A stretch of DNA of 39,886 nucleotides from NCBI GenBank assembly GCA_005777315.1, contig SXMN01000241.1, positions 1-39,886 of the forward strand, in the 5' to 3' direction. Made by a program: the position numbers and the translations under genes. This stretch comes from Verrucomicrobiales bacterium (GTDB taxonomy: Bacteria; Verrucomicrobiota; Verrucomicrobiia; Limisphaerales; F1-12-MAGs170). The notes beneath the pieces are model-generated. The model was not told where the DNA came from and made no database searches. It saw nothing but the letters and a program-made list of their open reading frames with translations. Of this stretch, positions 19,086 through 28,200 are shown piece by piece (the stretch's first letter is position 1; every line of letters begins with the position of its first letter).

Positions 19086-19171
19086 TTTTCGACCACCGCG
19101 GAGCCTTGGCTTTGCCCTCAGCGTCGAATGCTGACGCAGTGGTCGAAGAAGTGGAGGCGAGTTCCAGAAAG

Positions 19172-20170
19172 CTACCGGAGCAAAGCGAAAGCCTTCCGCA
19201 TCGCCACAATTGTGGCGGTGCACGCTGCGTCGTTGTCGAGATCGTTCAACGGTTTGTTGAACGGTTCGGCGCGCACCGGACCGTCGTAGCCGATTTTCTG
19301 CAGCGCATTCAGGAAACCGGCCACCTCGATGATTCCTGTCGCCAGCGGAAGCTCGCGCTTGCCGTCGATCTGTTGGTCCTTCGGCACACCGGAGGGAGCG
19401 TCGTTCAAATCGACGGAGATCACGTCTTCATTCTTGAGCGTCAGCAGATCGTCCACCGTGTCACCCGCAGTCCACCAATGCCAGCTATCGGGCACGAACC
19501 CGACGTTTCCAGTTCCAATCTCCGCGATGAGTTCCTTCGTCTCCGCCATCGTGTGGATGAAGGAATGTTTGCGGTTGTTGCGGAGCGTTTGAGTTCCGAC
19601 GTACTCCAGGCCGAGCCTCTGCCCGTGATCAGCTAGCACTCGGGCGGCTTCCCGGAGGCGTTCAGCGTGTTGCTTGAAGTTGCGGAGATAAGTCAGCGAC
19701 GCATGGGCCGGCGGCAGCCACGTGCCTACACGCGTGACACCGGCAGTTCGCAATGCAGCCGCTATTTTCGGCAGCGTTTTCATTCCGTCGCGAAACTTCG
19801 TGTCGTCCTGTCGAAACTCCACTGGCAATCCCGCCGCACCCCAGACAAGCTTCTTCTGCTTCAAGTCATCAACCATCTCGGCGATCTGGCTCTCGCTGAA
19901 ATTCGCCAGTTGACCACCGAAAGGCTCCACCGCGTCGAATCCGTGCCGCGCCGCGAGATCGATGGCTTCGCGCTGATTGGCCGAGACTCCGATGCTCCCA
20001 GGTGTCAGGCAGATGCTCATCTTGATCCGGGAACCATTGGATGCTGCTTCCTGCGCCAACAGCGAAGGCGAGGCGGCGATTCCGAGAGCCACCTGAGAAC
20101 CGACGCGGCAAAAGCCCCTCCGGGACAGGTGATGAATGAAAGAGTTCGTGGCAGGCTGCTGGGTCTTCAT
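19172..20170 (-). CDS. Tat-exported sugar phosphate isomerase/epimerase-like TIM-barrel protein
   Basis: This 332-residue protein has a xylose-isomerase-like TIM barrel. The N-terminus carries a twin-arginine-type leader (SRRGFCRVGSQVALGIAASP, cleavage near AQEA), so the mature enzyme is probably periplasmic. Barrel segments include KMSICLTPGSIGV, AARHGFDAVEPFGG, LGLEYVGTQTLR, NVGFVPDSWHWW (a metal-ligand type His in DSWHW), DVISVDLNDAP and GYDGPVRAEPFN. This matches the AP_endonuc_2-type isomerase/epimerase family. With the ThuA protein downstream on the same strand, a role in sugar or polyol oxidation is a reasonable inference, but the substrate is unknown. Confidence 0.85.
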   Translation of the reverse strand: MKTQQPATNSFIHHLSRRGFCRVGSQVALGIAASPSLLAQEAASNGSRIKMSICLTPGSIGVSANQREAIDLAARHGFDAVEPFGGQLANFSESQIAEMVDDLKQKKLVWGAAGLPVEFRQDDTKFRDGMKTLPKIAAALRTAGVTRVGTWLPPAHASLTYLRNFKQHAERLREAARVLADHGQRLGLEYVGTQTLRNNRKHSFIHTMAETKELIAEIGTGNVGFVPDSWHWWTAGDTVDDLLTLKNEDVISVDLNDAPSGVPKDQQIDGKRELPLATGIIEVAGFLNALQKIGYDGPVRAEPFNKPLNDLDNDAACTATIVAMRKAFALLR

Positions 20171-20403
20171 GTGCCAATCCTGACGGACTGAAGCCTCAGT
20201 TCCAATAATGAAATCTCATCCGTTGGAACTTTCATGTGCAGGACGCTTCCTGCATCCCGTGATGCAGCGCCGCCGCTGATTGCCGCGAGGGTCAGGCTGG
20301 CCCGAACACCACAATTCACACGCTCCAGCACCCATGGCGTGCGTCTGCAACTTCCAGATTCAACGTCCTGTGAAACGGAATTGACCACGGAGGATTGAAG
20401 GTC

Positions 20404-21255
20404 TTGAGTTCACTCATGAACCCCACCTGCTGCCAACGCTTTCACTACTTCGTCCATCGCGTCCGCCTTTCGCGGAAGGACGGATTCACACTGATCGAAT
20501 TGCTGGTTGTGATCGCCATCATCGCCATTCTGGCGGGAATGCTATTGCCAGCGTTGTCCCGGGCCAAAGCGAAGGCCCATCAAACCGCGTGTGTGAACAA
20601 TCTCAAGCAACTGGGACTCGCCTTCGCCATGTACCTCGATGACAACAAGGATACTTTTCCGGGCGTAGCTTCGCGCGGCGCCTACAATCCCATGCAGGAG
20701 GATTGGATCTTCTGGAACATCAAGCGCACTGGCAGCGGTGCCTTCACGAGCGAATTGATCCAGGACACCCGTAACAGTGCCATCGGGCCGTACCTGGGCA
20801 GCTTCACCACCAATCTATTTCGTTGCCCATCGGACAAGGATTGGGATGCGCGGAGGAAGCTGGACCACAACCCATACATTTACAGTTATGCCATGGTCAG
20901 CTACGTCACGGACAAGAACTACGGACCAGGATCTGTCTTCCCCATCGTCGCGGGCTCTGCCCCGGCGCTGCCGTTCAAACAGACGGCGATCCGCCAGCCG
21001 TCTCAAAAAATGGTCCTCGTGGACGAGAACGGCGACCCGAAGAATGGCCAGCCAATCATCGACGACGGCCGGTTCGTTCCTCCAGGAAATGTGCTGGCAG
21101 CACGTCACAAGATCTTTCGCGGAGCAAAACCCACGACCGCGAATTATTTCAAACAGGGCCGCGGCTCCGTCCTGCTCGCGGACTGGCATGTGGAACCGTT
21201 CACTCCGGACCAGGCACAGCAGCCGAAGCACTATGACACCCAGTGGGACAAGTAG
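20404..21255 (+). CDS. Prepilin-type N-terminal cleavage/methylation domain protein
   Basis: The pseudopilin-like protein of about 283 residues has leader-helix [18 protein letters not shown] then [20 protein letters not shown]. The body has [21 protein letters not shown] and a C-terminal [12 protein letters not shown], a variant of the DGH motif with Trp in place of Gly. The start is ambiguous. TTG 20404 lies nine bases after a good GGAGGA, TTG 20395 touches it, and ATG 20416 is 21 bases away. The last would shorten the protein by four residues only. It is monocistronic as far as can be seen. The cobalamin riboswitch begins about 370 bp downstream. Confidence 0.82.
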   Translation: MSSLMNPTCCQRFHYFVHRVRLSRKDGFTLIELLVVIAIIAILAGMLLPALSRAKAKAHQTACVNNLKQLGLAFAMYLDDNKDTFPGVASRGAYNPMQEDWIFWNIKRTGSGAFTSELIQDTRNSAIGPYLGSFTTNLFRCPSDKDWDARRKLDHNPYIYSYAMVSYVTDKNYGPGSVFPIVAGSAPALPFKQTAIRQPSQKMVLVDENGDPKNGQPIIDDGRFVPPGNVLAARHKIFRGAKPTTANYFKQGRGSVLLADWHVEPFTPDQAQQPKHYDTQWDK

Positions 21256-21626
21256 CGCGGAGTGCGGGCTGGAGTGATCGACTGAATCAGTCTGGCATTC
21301 CTCATATTTGATTCACCGGCGACGATAACGCCGTGAGGCAGTTCGACTTTTCCAGTTTGCCAACAGCGCATCCACAAGTGGCGGTGAACCTGACTCTCGG
21401 CCAGGAGCGCGGTTGTGTGCGCAGCACCAGCCGCAGCTGGTTTGGCATGAGTGCGAGCTATCGATACCTGCTGCGACCGGCTTTCAGCACAATCGCGCTC
21501 CACCGACAACCTGCGGATACACCGGTTTGCCAACCACAAACGAGAATCTGCTTGGCAGTGGTCGCGCGACTCCGTAACAGAAGAGTGCTCTTTGAAACCG
21601 GCGGGCTCAGGCCCGCAAAAAATCAC
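21256..21626 (+). other. Intergenic region upstream of the riboswitch
   Basis: There is no convincing gene: open frames are short and cysteine/arginine-rich with no family resemblance. Near its end, at 21601-21616, is a perfect hairpin GCGGGC-TCAG-GCCCGC followed by six A, which is not a terminator on the + strand. The promoter for the riboswitch transcript should lie here, but I could not fix it. Confidence 0.5.
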
Positions 21627-21771
21627 GATCAGATGTCAGGGAACCCCGTGAAAATCGGGGACGGTTGCGCCACTGTGACGGGTTACAGACTCCCAGGGCC
21701 ACTGGCCCCGAGAGCGGCTGGGAAGGCGGGAGAATGGTTCGAGACCCGGAAGTCAGGATACCGATCTGGTT
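21627..21771 (+). promoter_or_regulatory. Cobalamin (adenosylcobalamin-type) riboswitch
   Basis: The conserved core is directly readable in order: GGGAA, GTGAAAATCGGGGACGG, GCGCCACTGTGA, GCCACTGGC, GGGAAGGCGGGAG, then the B12 box AGTCAGGATACCGA. A closing P1 stem of eight pairs (including G-U) forms between 21627-21634 (GATCAGAT) and 21764-21771 (ATCTGGTT). It sits on the + strand about 280 bp before the PEP-CTERM protein gene, which is the first gene it can control. It should lower expression when B12 is plentiful, as for other members of the class. Confidence 0.93.
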
Positions 21772-22054
21772 GTGCTCGTCGCGGCTGAGTTCATGTGGTG
21801 CCAACTGCATGAATCTCGCAGCCGACTTCTCCGACAAAGAGAAGGATGAGGCCAGTCCCAGGCGCCTGTCGCGCGTGGGAATCGTTGATGACCTTCATTC
21901 TCGTTTTGCAGGAGTTTGAAGGTTTTTCTTTTTCCACTGCCATTACTTCCGAGTGGCGCGTGAAAGGCAGAATCCCTTCCAACTCCGCACTGGTCTCTCA
22001 GTTCCGCAAACCACTCACGGCCTTGGTGCCGTGGAGTAAATTGAAAGATCAGAA
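21772..22054 (+). promoter_or_regulatory. Riboswitch leader / expression platform region
   Basis: A long imperfect hairpin can be drawn between GTCGCGGCTGAGTTCATG (21778) and its near-complement ending at 21826. A smaller one follows at 21858-21880. A T-rich stretch at about 21921-21933 is not directly attached to a stem. No clear GGAGG precedes ATG 22055. Whether control is by termination or by translation cannot be decided by eye. Confidence 0.45.
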
Positions 22055-22882
22055 ATGCAAAAAGTTCGCACTTCCATCATCACCGCTGCCGCCTTGATGT
22101 TGAGCGCAGCCTCGCTCGCGGCTGACTTCGCCACCAGCGTTGTCAGTTACAATCCAGGGATCGGCTTCGCCACGGACTTCAGCACCGGCGAGGGATACAC
22201 CAATGCGCTCGTCGCGCTTGGAGAACCTTCGCGTGTAACACCAGGGTTGTTTGGCGGGCCGGTGGATCCATTCAATCCGCCATACTTGAAGGAACAGGTC
22301 GTGTCGATCGGTGTCGGCGGTTCGCTGACACTCGGTTTCGGAACGCCCATTCGGAATCTTCCAGGCAATCCGTTTGGGATTGATTTCATCATCTTCGGCA
22401 ACGCGGGATTCGTGATCACGAATGGAGATTTCTCCGGAGGCGGGATCACGGATGGTTCGCTGTTTAGCGCCAACGAAGGCACAACGCGCGTCTCGGTCAG
22501 CGCGGACAATGTGAACTGGTTCACGCTTGATCCCGCGAAAGCTCCGGTCATGGACACGCTTTCCCCGACGGATGGATTGGGGGATTTCGGGAAGCCGGTG
22601 AATCCATCATTCAAAGGTTCCGATTTCGCGGGGCTTGACCTTGGAGGGATTCGCGGACGCTACGCAGGATCAGGCGGAGGCACAGGATATGACTTGAGCT
22701 GGAGCATCGATGACAGTGGGAATCCGGCTGATGCGTTGGCGGCGAATTTTGTCCGGATTGAAGTGCTTACAGGCCGCGCTGAGATCGACGGCGTGTCAAC
22801 CGTGCCTGAGCCGGGTGTCTGGACGCTGGCCTTGCTCGGTGTGGGAGCACTCGCCTTCTCAAAACGACGCAGCAGTTTATAG
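22055..22882 (+). CDS. PEP-CTERM sorting domain protein under a cobalamin riboswitch
   Basis: The 275-residue exported protein has a signal peptide (MQKVRTSIITAAALMLSAAS, cut near LAA). The body includes SIGVGGSLTLGFGTPI, GIDFIIFGNAGFVITNG, VSVSADNVNWFTL and SWSIDDSGNP. It ends with a PEP-CTERM sorting signal: VPEPGVWTLALLGVGALAF then KRRSSL, that is PEP, a hydrophobic helix and a basic tail. Such proteins are processed by an exosortase and anchored or released at the cell surface. It is the first gene after the cobalamin riboswitch and is followed after 17 bp by another secreted-protein gene. No B12 family is recognised. By its control, a role in corrinoid capture or in a B12-sparing surface function is inferred, analogous in position only to riboswitch-controlled surface proteins such as BtuG of Bacteroides. 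Confidence 0.87.
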   Translation: MQKVRTSIITAAALMLSAASLAADFATSVVSYNPGIGFATDFSTGEGYTNALVALGEPSRVTPGLFGGPVDPFNPPYLKEQVVSIGVGGSLTLGFGTPIRNLPGNPFGIDFIIFGNAGFVITNGDFSGGGITDGSLFSANEGTTRVSVSADNVNWFTLDPAKAPVMDTLSPTDGLGDFGKPVNPSFKGSDFAGLDLGGIRGRYAGSGGGTGYDLSWSIDDSGNPADALAANFVRIEVLTGRAEIDGVSTVPEPGVWTLALLGVGALAFSKRRSSL

Positions 22883-22899
22883 CTGGATGGGAAATCATC

Positions 22900-23880
22900 A
22901 TGCGCCTCTTCCCGGTTCTCTTCATCGTCGCCGTCTCTCTGGCTGAGGCGGCGGTACTGACGGAGGATTTTTCTTCGGACCCGTCGGCCCGCGGCTGGGA
23001 AAGGTTCGGCGAGGCGGGATTGTTCGAATGGAACACGGCGTCTCAAGATCTCCGTGTGACCTGGGATTCCACAAAACCAAACAGCTACTTCCGAGTGCCG
23101 CTCGCAACGATGTTGAACCGGAGGGACGATTTCTCGATCTCGTTTGATTTGTCGTTGGAGGATGTCGCTGCCGGAATTGCACCGGGCAAACCATCCACTT
23201 TTCCGCTGGCAATTGGCTTCCAGAACAACGCGCAGGCTTCCCAACCTGAATTCCGCCGGGGAACAGGGGCGCGTTCGCCGAACCTCGTCGAGTTCAATTT
23301 CTTTCCCGACACAGGTTTCGGTCCCACACTCTGGCCGGCGATCTGGTCCACAAACTCATCTCTGAGTTATCGGGGAGCCATCGATTATACAATTCTCGAT
23401 CTTCCACTGGGAGTCACGATGCGCGTGAGCATGTCTTACACCGCGAACGACTTCACCCTGACGACCACAATCACAACCAACGGCGTGCCCATCAAGACGG
23501 TGAACGCGGTGACACTCAGCACCGCGTTTACGGATTTCCGCGTCGATGCCTTCTCCGTGTCGAGCTATTCCGACAGCAGCCAGGACACACGTTTCGGCGG
23601 CTCGCTGCTTGCGCATGGATTTGTGGACAACATCACGCTGACGTTGCCGCCGCCTCCCGTTTCAAACTTGCGTGGGCGGTTCGCTGATCAGCAATGGGAA
23701 GTTGAGTTCAGCGCGCGCGATGGTTGGGTTTACGTGCTCGAAGCCACCGAGGATTTTCACGGTTGGAGAGAAGTTTCCATGAGCGTGAACGGCTCCAACG
23801 GGGAAATAGTCCTCCGAGAGACTGACGCCGCATCCGCACCTCTCCGCTATTATCGGGTCAAGGCCCGGCCTGTGCCATGA
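22900..23880 (+). CDS. Secreted protein of unknown function, second gene of the B12-riboswitch operon
   Basis: The 326-residue protein has signal peptide MRLFPVLFIVAVSLAEAA. Residues ~22-245 look like an all-beta, concanavalin/LamG-like domain (LTEDFSSDPSARGWERFG, FSISFDLSLEDV, PNLVEFNFFPDTG, RVSMSYTANDFTLT, LAHGFVDNITLTLP). The last ~70 residues (WVYVLEATEDFHGWREV ... LRYYRVKARPVP) form a small module that also closes the subtilase (1055-6676) and the giant CotH protein (25205-33667). It starts 17 bp after the PEP-CTERM gene, so it is almost certainly co-transcribed under the cobalamin riboswitch. I do not recognise a function. A carbohydrate- or ligand-binding role is only suggested by the fold type. 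Confidence 0.8.
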   Translation: MRLFPVLFIVAVSLAEAAVLTEDFSSDPSARGWERFGEAGLFEWNTASQDLRVTWDSTKPNSYFRVPLATMLNRRDDFSISFDLSLEDVAAGIAPGKPSTFPLAIGFQNNAQASQPEFRRGTGARSPNLVEFNFFPDTGFGPTLWPAIWSTNSSLSYRGAIDYTILDLPLGVTMRVSMSYTANDFTLTTTITTNGVPIKTVNAVTLSTAFTDFRVDAFSVSSYSDSSQDTRFGGSLLAHGFVDNITLTLPPPPVSNLRGRFADQQWEVEFSARDGWVYVLEATEDFHGWREVSMSVNGSNGEIVLRETDAASAPLRYYRVKARPVP

Positions 23881-23980
23881 ATCGAGACATCGAACAACGG
23901 CACCCTTGCCAGCAAGTCTTTGGATCATGATCTCAATGCGCATCCCACGGTGGGAATGTCGGCTCTCCGTGAACCGCCAG

Positions 23981-24056
23981 TTCAGCACAGAGTCTCGAAG
24001 GACACAGAGAGTTGGGTTTCGAGTCCTCTGCGTCCTCAAAAACTCAGTGCTCAATT
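23981..24056. repeat. Palindromic repeat between genes of the B12 unit
   Basis: An imperfect inverted repeat has ~27-bp arms (about 23982-24009 and 24026-24053). Both arms hold AGGACACAGAG or CTCTGCGTCCT and a CAGCACAGAGT/ACTCAGTGCT outer part. It lies in the 318-bp gap before the prepilin-like gene and could act as an attenuator or mRNA-stability hairpin, or be a mobile palindrome. Confidence 0.65.
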
Positions 24057-24198
24057 CTTACCATTTGATCAAGCAGCGGGTTCATGGCCTCAACTCACAT
24101 CCGATTCTTGGAGGTGTCCCCTATCCATGAACCTGTTTCCCCATGAATTCGGGGTTCAAGGTCTCTCTGCTCGATTTTTGAAATCGTGGAGGCTCTCC

Positions 24199-24987
24199 AT
24201 GAGCCGAAGCGCCTTCCAGAGAAGACGGCGAAATGAATTCCGCGCTCCGCCCACGTCACATTATGGATGCGCCGCATTCACCTTGATCGAACTGCTCATC
24301 GTGATCGCCATCGTCGCTTTGCTCGCGGCGTTGACGGTGCCCGCGTTGAGCCGCGCAAAATCTTCCGCCCATCGCGCTCGATGCGTCAATCACCTGCGCC
24401 AGCTTGGCCTCGCGGCTCAGATGTATTGGGACGACAACGAAGGCCGGGCCTTTCGCTGGCGCGGCGCGGTCGCCAATGGCGGGCGCATCTTTTGGTTTGG
24501 ATGGATGGAGGACGGCATCGAGGGAACGCGGCGATTCGACGCCACACAGGGCGCGCTGTTTCCCTACCTCAGCGGCCGTGGGGTCGATGTATGTCCCGCA
24601 TTCACCTACAACAGCTCGCGTGTGAAACTGAAGGCAACCGGTGCTTCCTACGGATACGGTTACAATCTGTCGCTTTCCGTTCCGCTCAACGATCCCGCCG
24701 TGAATATCAGCCACATCAGCCGGCTGTCTGAACTCGTGGTGATGGCCGACGCTGCTCAAGTGAACACCTTTCAAGCGCCTGCATCGCCAGAACGTCCGAT
24801 GCTCGAGGAGTTTTATTACCTCAGTACAAATGAACCGACCGTTCACTTCCGGCACCAGCAAAAGGCAAACGCCGTGTTTGCAGACGGGCATGTGAGTGGA
24901 GAGAAACCGGCACGCAGTTCCTTGGATGAAGCATTGCCCGGTGAAGTGATTGGAAGACTGGAGACCAGGCTTCTCATCCTCCAATAA
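24199..24987 (+). CDS. Prepilin-type N-terminal cleavage/methylation domain protein, possible third member of the B12 unit
   Basis: The 262-residue pseudopilin-like protein starts at ATG 24199, which has a good GGAGG six bases upstream. The frame is open from 23920, but the added residues run through the palindrome. After SHYGCAA comes the leader-helix FTLIELLIVIAIVALLAAL and TVPALSRAKSSAHRARC. The body has LRQLGLAAQMYWDDNEGR, FPYLSGRGVDVCPAF and a C-terminal HQQKANAVFADGHVSG, the H-x9-DGH motif. The helix sequence differs from the other three prepilin-like proteins here. It is on the same strand as the riboswitch operon, 318 bp after it. Co-regulation is possible but unproven. Confidence 0.83.
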   Translation: MSRSAFQRRRRNEFRAPPTSHYGCAAFTLIELLIVIAIVALLAALTVPALSRAKSSAHRARCVNHLRQLGLAAQMYWDDNEGRAFRWRGAVANGGRIFWFGWMEDGIEGTRRFDATQGALFPYLSGRGVDVCPAFTYNSSRVKLKATGASYGYGYNLSLSVPLNDPAVNISHISRLSELVVMADAAQVNTFQAPASPERPMLEEFYYLSTNEPTVHFRHQQKANAVFADGHVSGEKPARSSLDEALPGEVIGRLETRLLILQ

Positions 24988-25204
24988 ATGCGCCCCCCGA
25001 GAAGCACCGCCGTCCAATCGCGATGACCTCCCTGCCCCATCGCTTCGCATCAGGCCAGACAAGAGCCTGTTCCAGGGGCTTCTGCGCCGTACATCAGCCA
25101 GCAAGCGATGTCGTGTTCCACCAACATTGAGGGGATGGAACTGCCCACCTCCTACTCTCCCTTTGTCCCTCGATTGCTGGTAGAAAACCGGCAAATGCTA
25201 AGAG

Positions 25205-28200
25205 TTACTGGCCAAGTATTATTCGGTAGAATCTGAATTCGGTGGTCGGTGGAAGCAAATCCGTTTGAATTGAAACAGCGCTGGATGCGGTGATGGGAGT
25301 GCCGAGGTTGAGCCAGGACCCCAGATCGGTGGAATACTGAACGCGATACGACTGGCCGATTTGTGAAGTCCATTTGATTAAGATTGTCCCCGGCGTTGGA
25401 ACGCTGACGCCTACAATCTCAACGGAGGGCGCAGCACCGACTGAAACGTTGAATGTCTTGTCGTTGCTCAATGGGATTAGACTTTCGTCAGTCACACGAA
25501 CGGTGATGGTGAATGTTTGCGAGGCTTGAGCAACTGCGGGAGTCCATTGGAACTGGCCGCTGGACGGATCGATGGTCGCGCCACTCGGCACACCACCAAC
25601 GAGAGCGAAGGTCAGCTTTTGCGGTGGAAGATCGGCGTCGGTGGCTCGGGCGGTCAGTTTTAACAGACTCCCAACAGTGGCCGTCTGATTTGGGATCGGG
25701 TCCAGGCTCGGGGCGGTGTTGGCTTCTGTGACAGTGATGATGATGGTCTTCGCATCCGTCATGGGTGGAGCCCCGTCGTCGGTCACTCGAATGGTGATGG
25801 GATAGGTGCCTGGGCCATCCGCTTCGGTGGTTGTCCAGTTGAAGGTGAGTGTGGCGGGGTCCAGTTTGGCACCGGCGGGTGCTCCGGGATCAATGGTGTA
25901 AGTGAGATTTTGGGCTGGCACGTCTCGGTCTCCGGCGAGGACGAGGAAGCTCACTGTTTTCCCTTCAACCACGCGTTGATCCTTGAAACTTGCGAACACA
26001 GGCGGCGTGTTCAGCGCGCTGACAGTGACGAGAAAAGTCTCCGATGTGCTCAAGGGCGGATTGCCATTGTCGGTGACGCTGATGGTCACCGGAAAAACTC
26101 CAGGCCCTTGAGGCGAGGATGGCGTCCAAGAGAATGCCCCCGTTGATGGATTGATCTTGGTGCCTTCGGGTGAGCCAGCACCGAGGCTGAAAGTCAGCGT
26201 CTGAGTTGGAATGTCTGTGTCCTTGGCGACGGCGATGAACTCAAGAGTGCCCCCTTTGGCGACGGAGCGTGAGCCGATCGAAGTGAGCAAGGGAGGGGCA
26301 TTGCCCGCGACCACAGTGATACTGAAAGTGCGGGCGGCGTTTAGAGAAGGTGTTCCGTTGTCTGCTGCAACGACAGTAATGGAGTGCGCCTTTCCCGCTT
26401 GGGCGACAGTTGGGGTCCAGGAGAACACTCCCGTGCCAGGATTGATCGAGGCTCCAACCGGTGCCGCGTCGAGGCTGAAGGTGATGGCTTGAGCAGGAAC
26501 ATCCGTGTCTTTGGCCTCTGCAGTGAATGTCACGATGACGCCGGGAGCCACGGCACGATCACCAATGGCGGCGAGCGTCGGTGCCGCATTCACTTCGTTG
26601 ACTGTCACCGTGATCGTTTCGACATCCGACAAAGCAGGCGTGCCGTCATCCGTGACGCGAATGGTGATGTTGTAGGTTGCCGGGCCTTGCTGCTCCGTTG
26701 GAGTCCAGGTGAAGATCCCACTGCTGGCGTTGATAGTGGCTCCACCTGGTGCGCCTGCATCCAGAGTGAACTTCAAAACTTGCCCTGCGTCGGGCTCCTG
26801 TGCTGTCGCGGCGAACGTGAGGGGAGCGCCTTCGGCGATGGATTTGTTGCCAATGGCCGCGAGCACTGGTGGGTTGTTGTTGGCAACATTTCCAAAAATG
26901 TTTCGAGCGCGAGGCGTGGGACGAACCATCGACTGGAAAGGCGTGGTGTTTCCATCAGGCCAGCGTCCCTGGCTGACGTCATTGGATTGCGCCGCAAAAG
27001 CGACGGTGTCGACGAGAGTTCCTGCGGGATTGTAAAGCGCGATTCCTTCGCCAGTCTGGCTGAGTTTGAAGCTCGTGTGAAGATCAGCGGTTGCACCGTT
27101 CTGGCCCGGCTCACCATCTGCCCAAACGAGCAGATAGCCACCTGCGGGAATCGTGGTGCCATTGGGTATGATCCATTGCGCAGGATTGGACTGATCATCC
27201 GTCAAGGTGAACCCCGAGAGATCCACCGTGGCGTTGCCGCCATTGTAGAGCTCGAACCAGTCCTCGATGTCGTTGTCCGCCGGGTCAGTCAACGTGAGCG
27301 TGTTTGCCGCCATCCATTCATTGATGAAAACAACGACGGGTGGATAAGTGTTGTTGTTCGCCGCCCCAGGTGTGGCGGTGTAAAAGCGCTGGCGTTTGCC
27401 ACTGGTGCCGTCTGGAAACGCTCCGAGCGATCGATCCGCAGTCATCTGCTTGTAATTGAGATAGTCGATCACCTTGGTCTGCCCGTTGAACGGTCCCGCC
27501 AGAATGATTGAGCCATCCGCCGCTGCGATGCGGAAACTGGTGTGCAGTTCGGAGGCTGTGGATTCTGTCGGCTCGCCGTCGAGCCAGACAATGACTCGCT
27601 GTCCAGCGTTGATGGTGAAGCCGGCTGGAAAATTCCAACGCTGGAGATTTGCGTAATCGTCACTCAAGGAGTAACCCGACAGGCTGATGGGCGTTGTCCC
27701 GGAGTTGTAGAGTTCCACCCACGGATCGCGGTCTCCCATGCGGTCCACCGGCCCGGAGGCGTTGTTCGGCTGGACTTCATTGAGCCAGATTGTGGGGAAG
27801 GCAGGCAGGGAAGTTTTCACCGAGTTCGCCGCGCCCGGCGAGTAAGGTGCTCCGGTCGGAGCGCTGCCACCCGTGGTGGTGGTGGTATCGAGAGACAATC
27901 CGAAGACTACGTCACTGCTTCCGGCGTTGACTTGATGAACTTCGACCGCGATGACGTTGTCGCCTTGAAGGAGTGCGGAGCCATGCACTGTGAATGGACC
28001 TTCGTTTGCCGCGTCGCTGACGGTGCGCCCGGCGAACGTCGAATAAGTCACGTCACCGTCCGGCAATCCGATTCGATAGATTTCGGTGCCATTGAGGTAA
28101 ACGACCGCGCCGTCATCAAGGATCAGGTTAAGCGTGAGCGTGGTGCTGGCGGCATTGCCGGAGAAGTTGAAATGGTTTCGGAAATAATAAGTGGTCGGGC

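Noticed and set aside
21601-21622. Hairpin GCGGGC-TCAG-GCCCGC as a terminator before the riboswitch
   Set aside because: It is followed by A, not T, on the + strand, and the opposite strand has no gene that would need it.
21720-21770. GGTTCGAGACCC as a tRNA T-arm
   Set aside because: It is part of the cobalamin riboswitch 3' half; no acceptor or anticodon stem is present.
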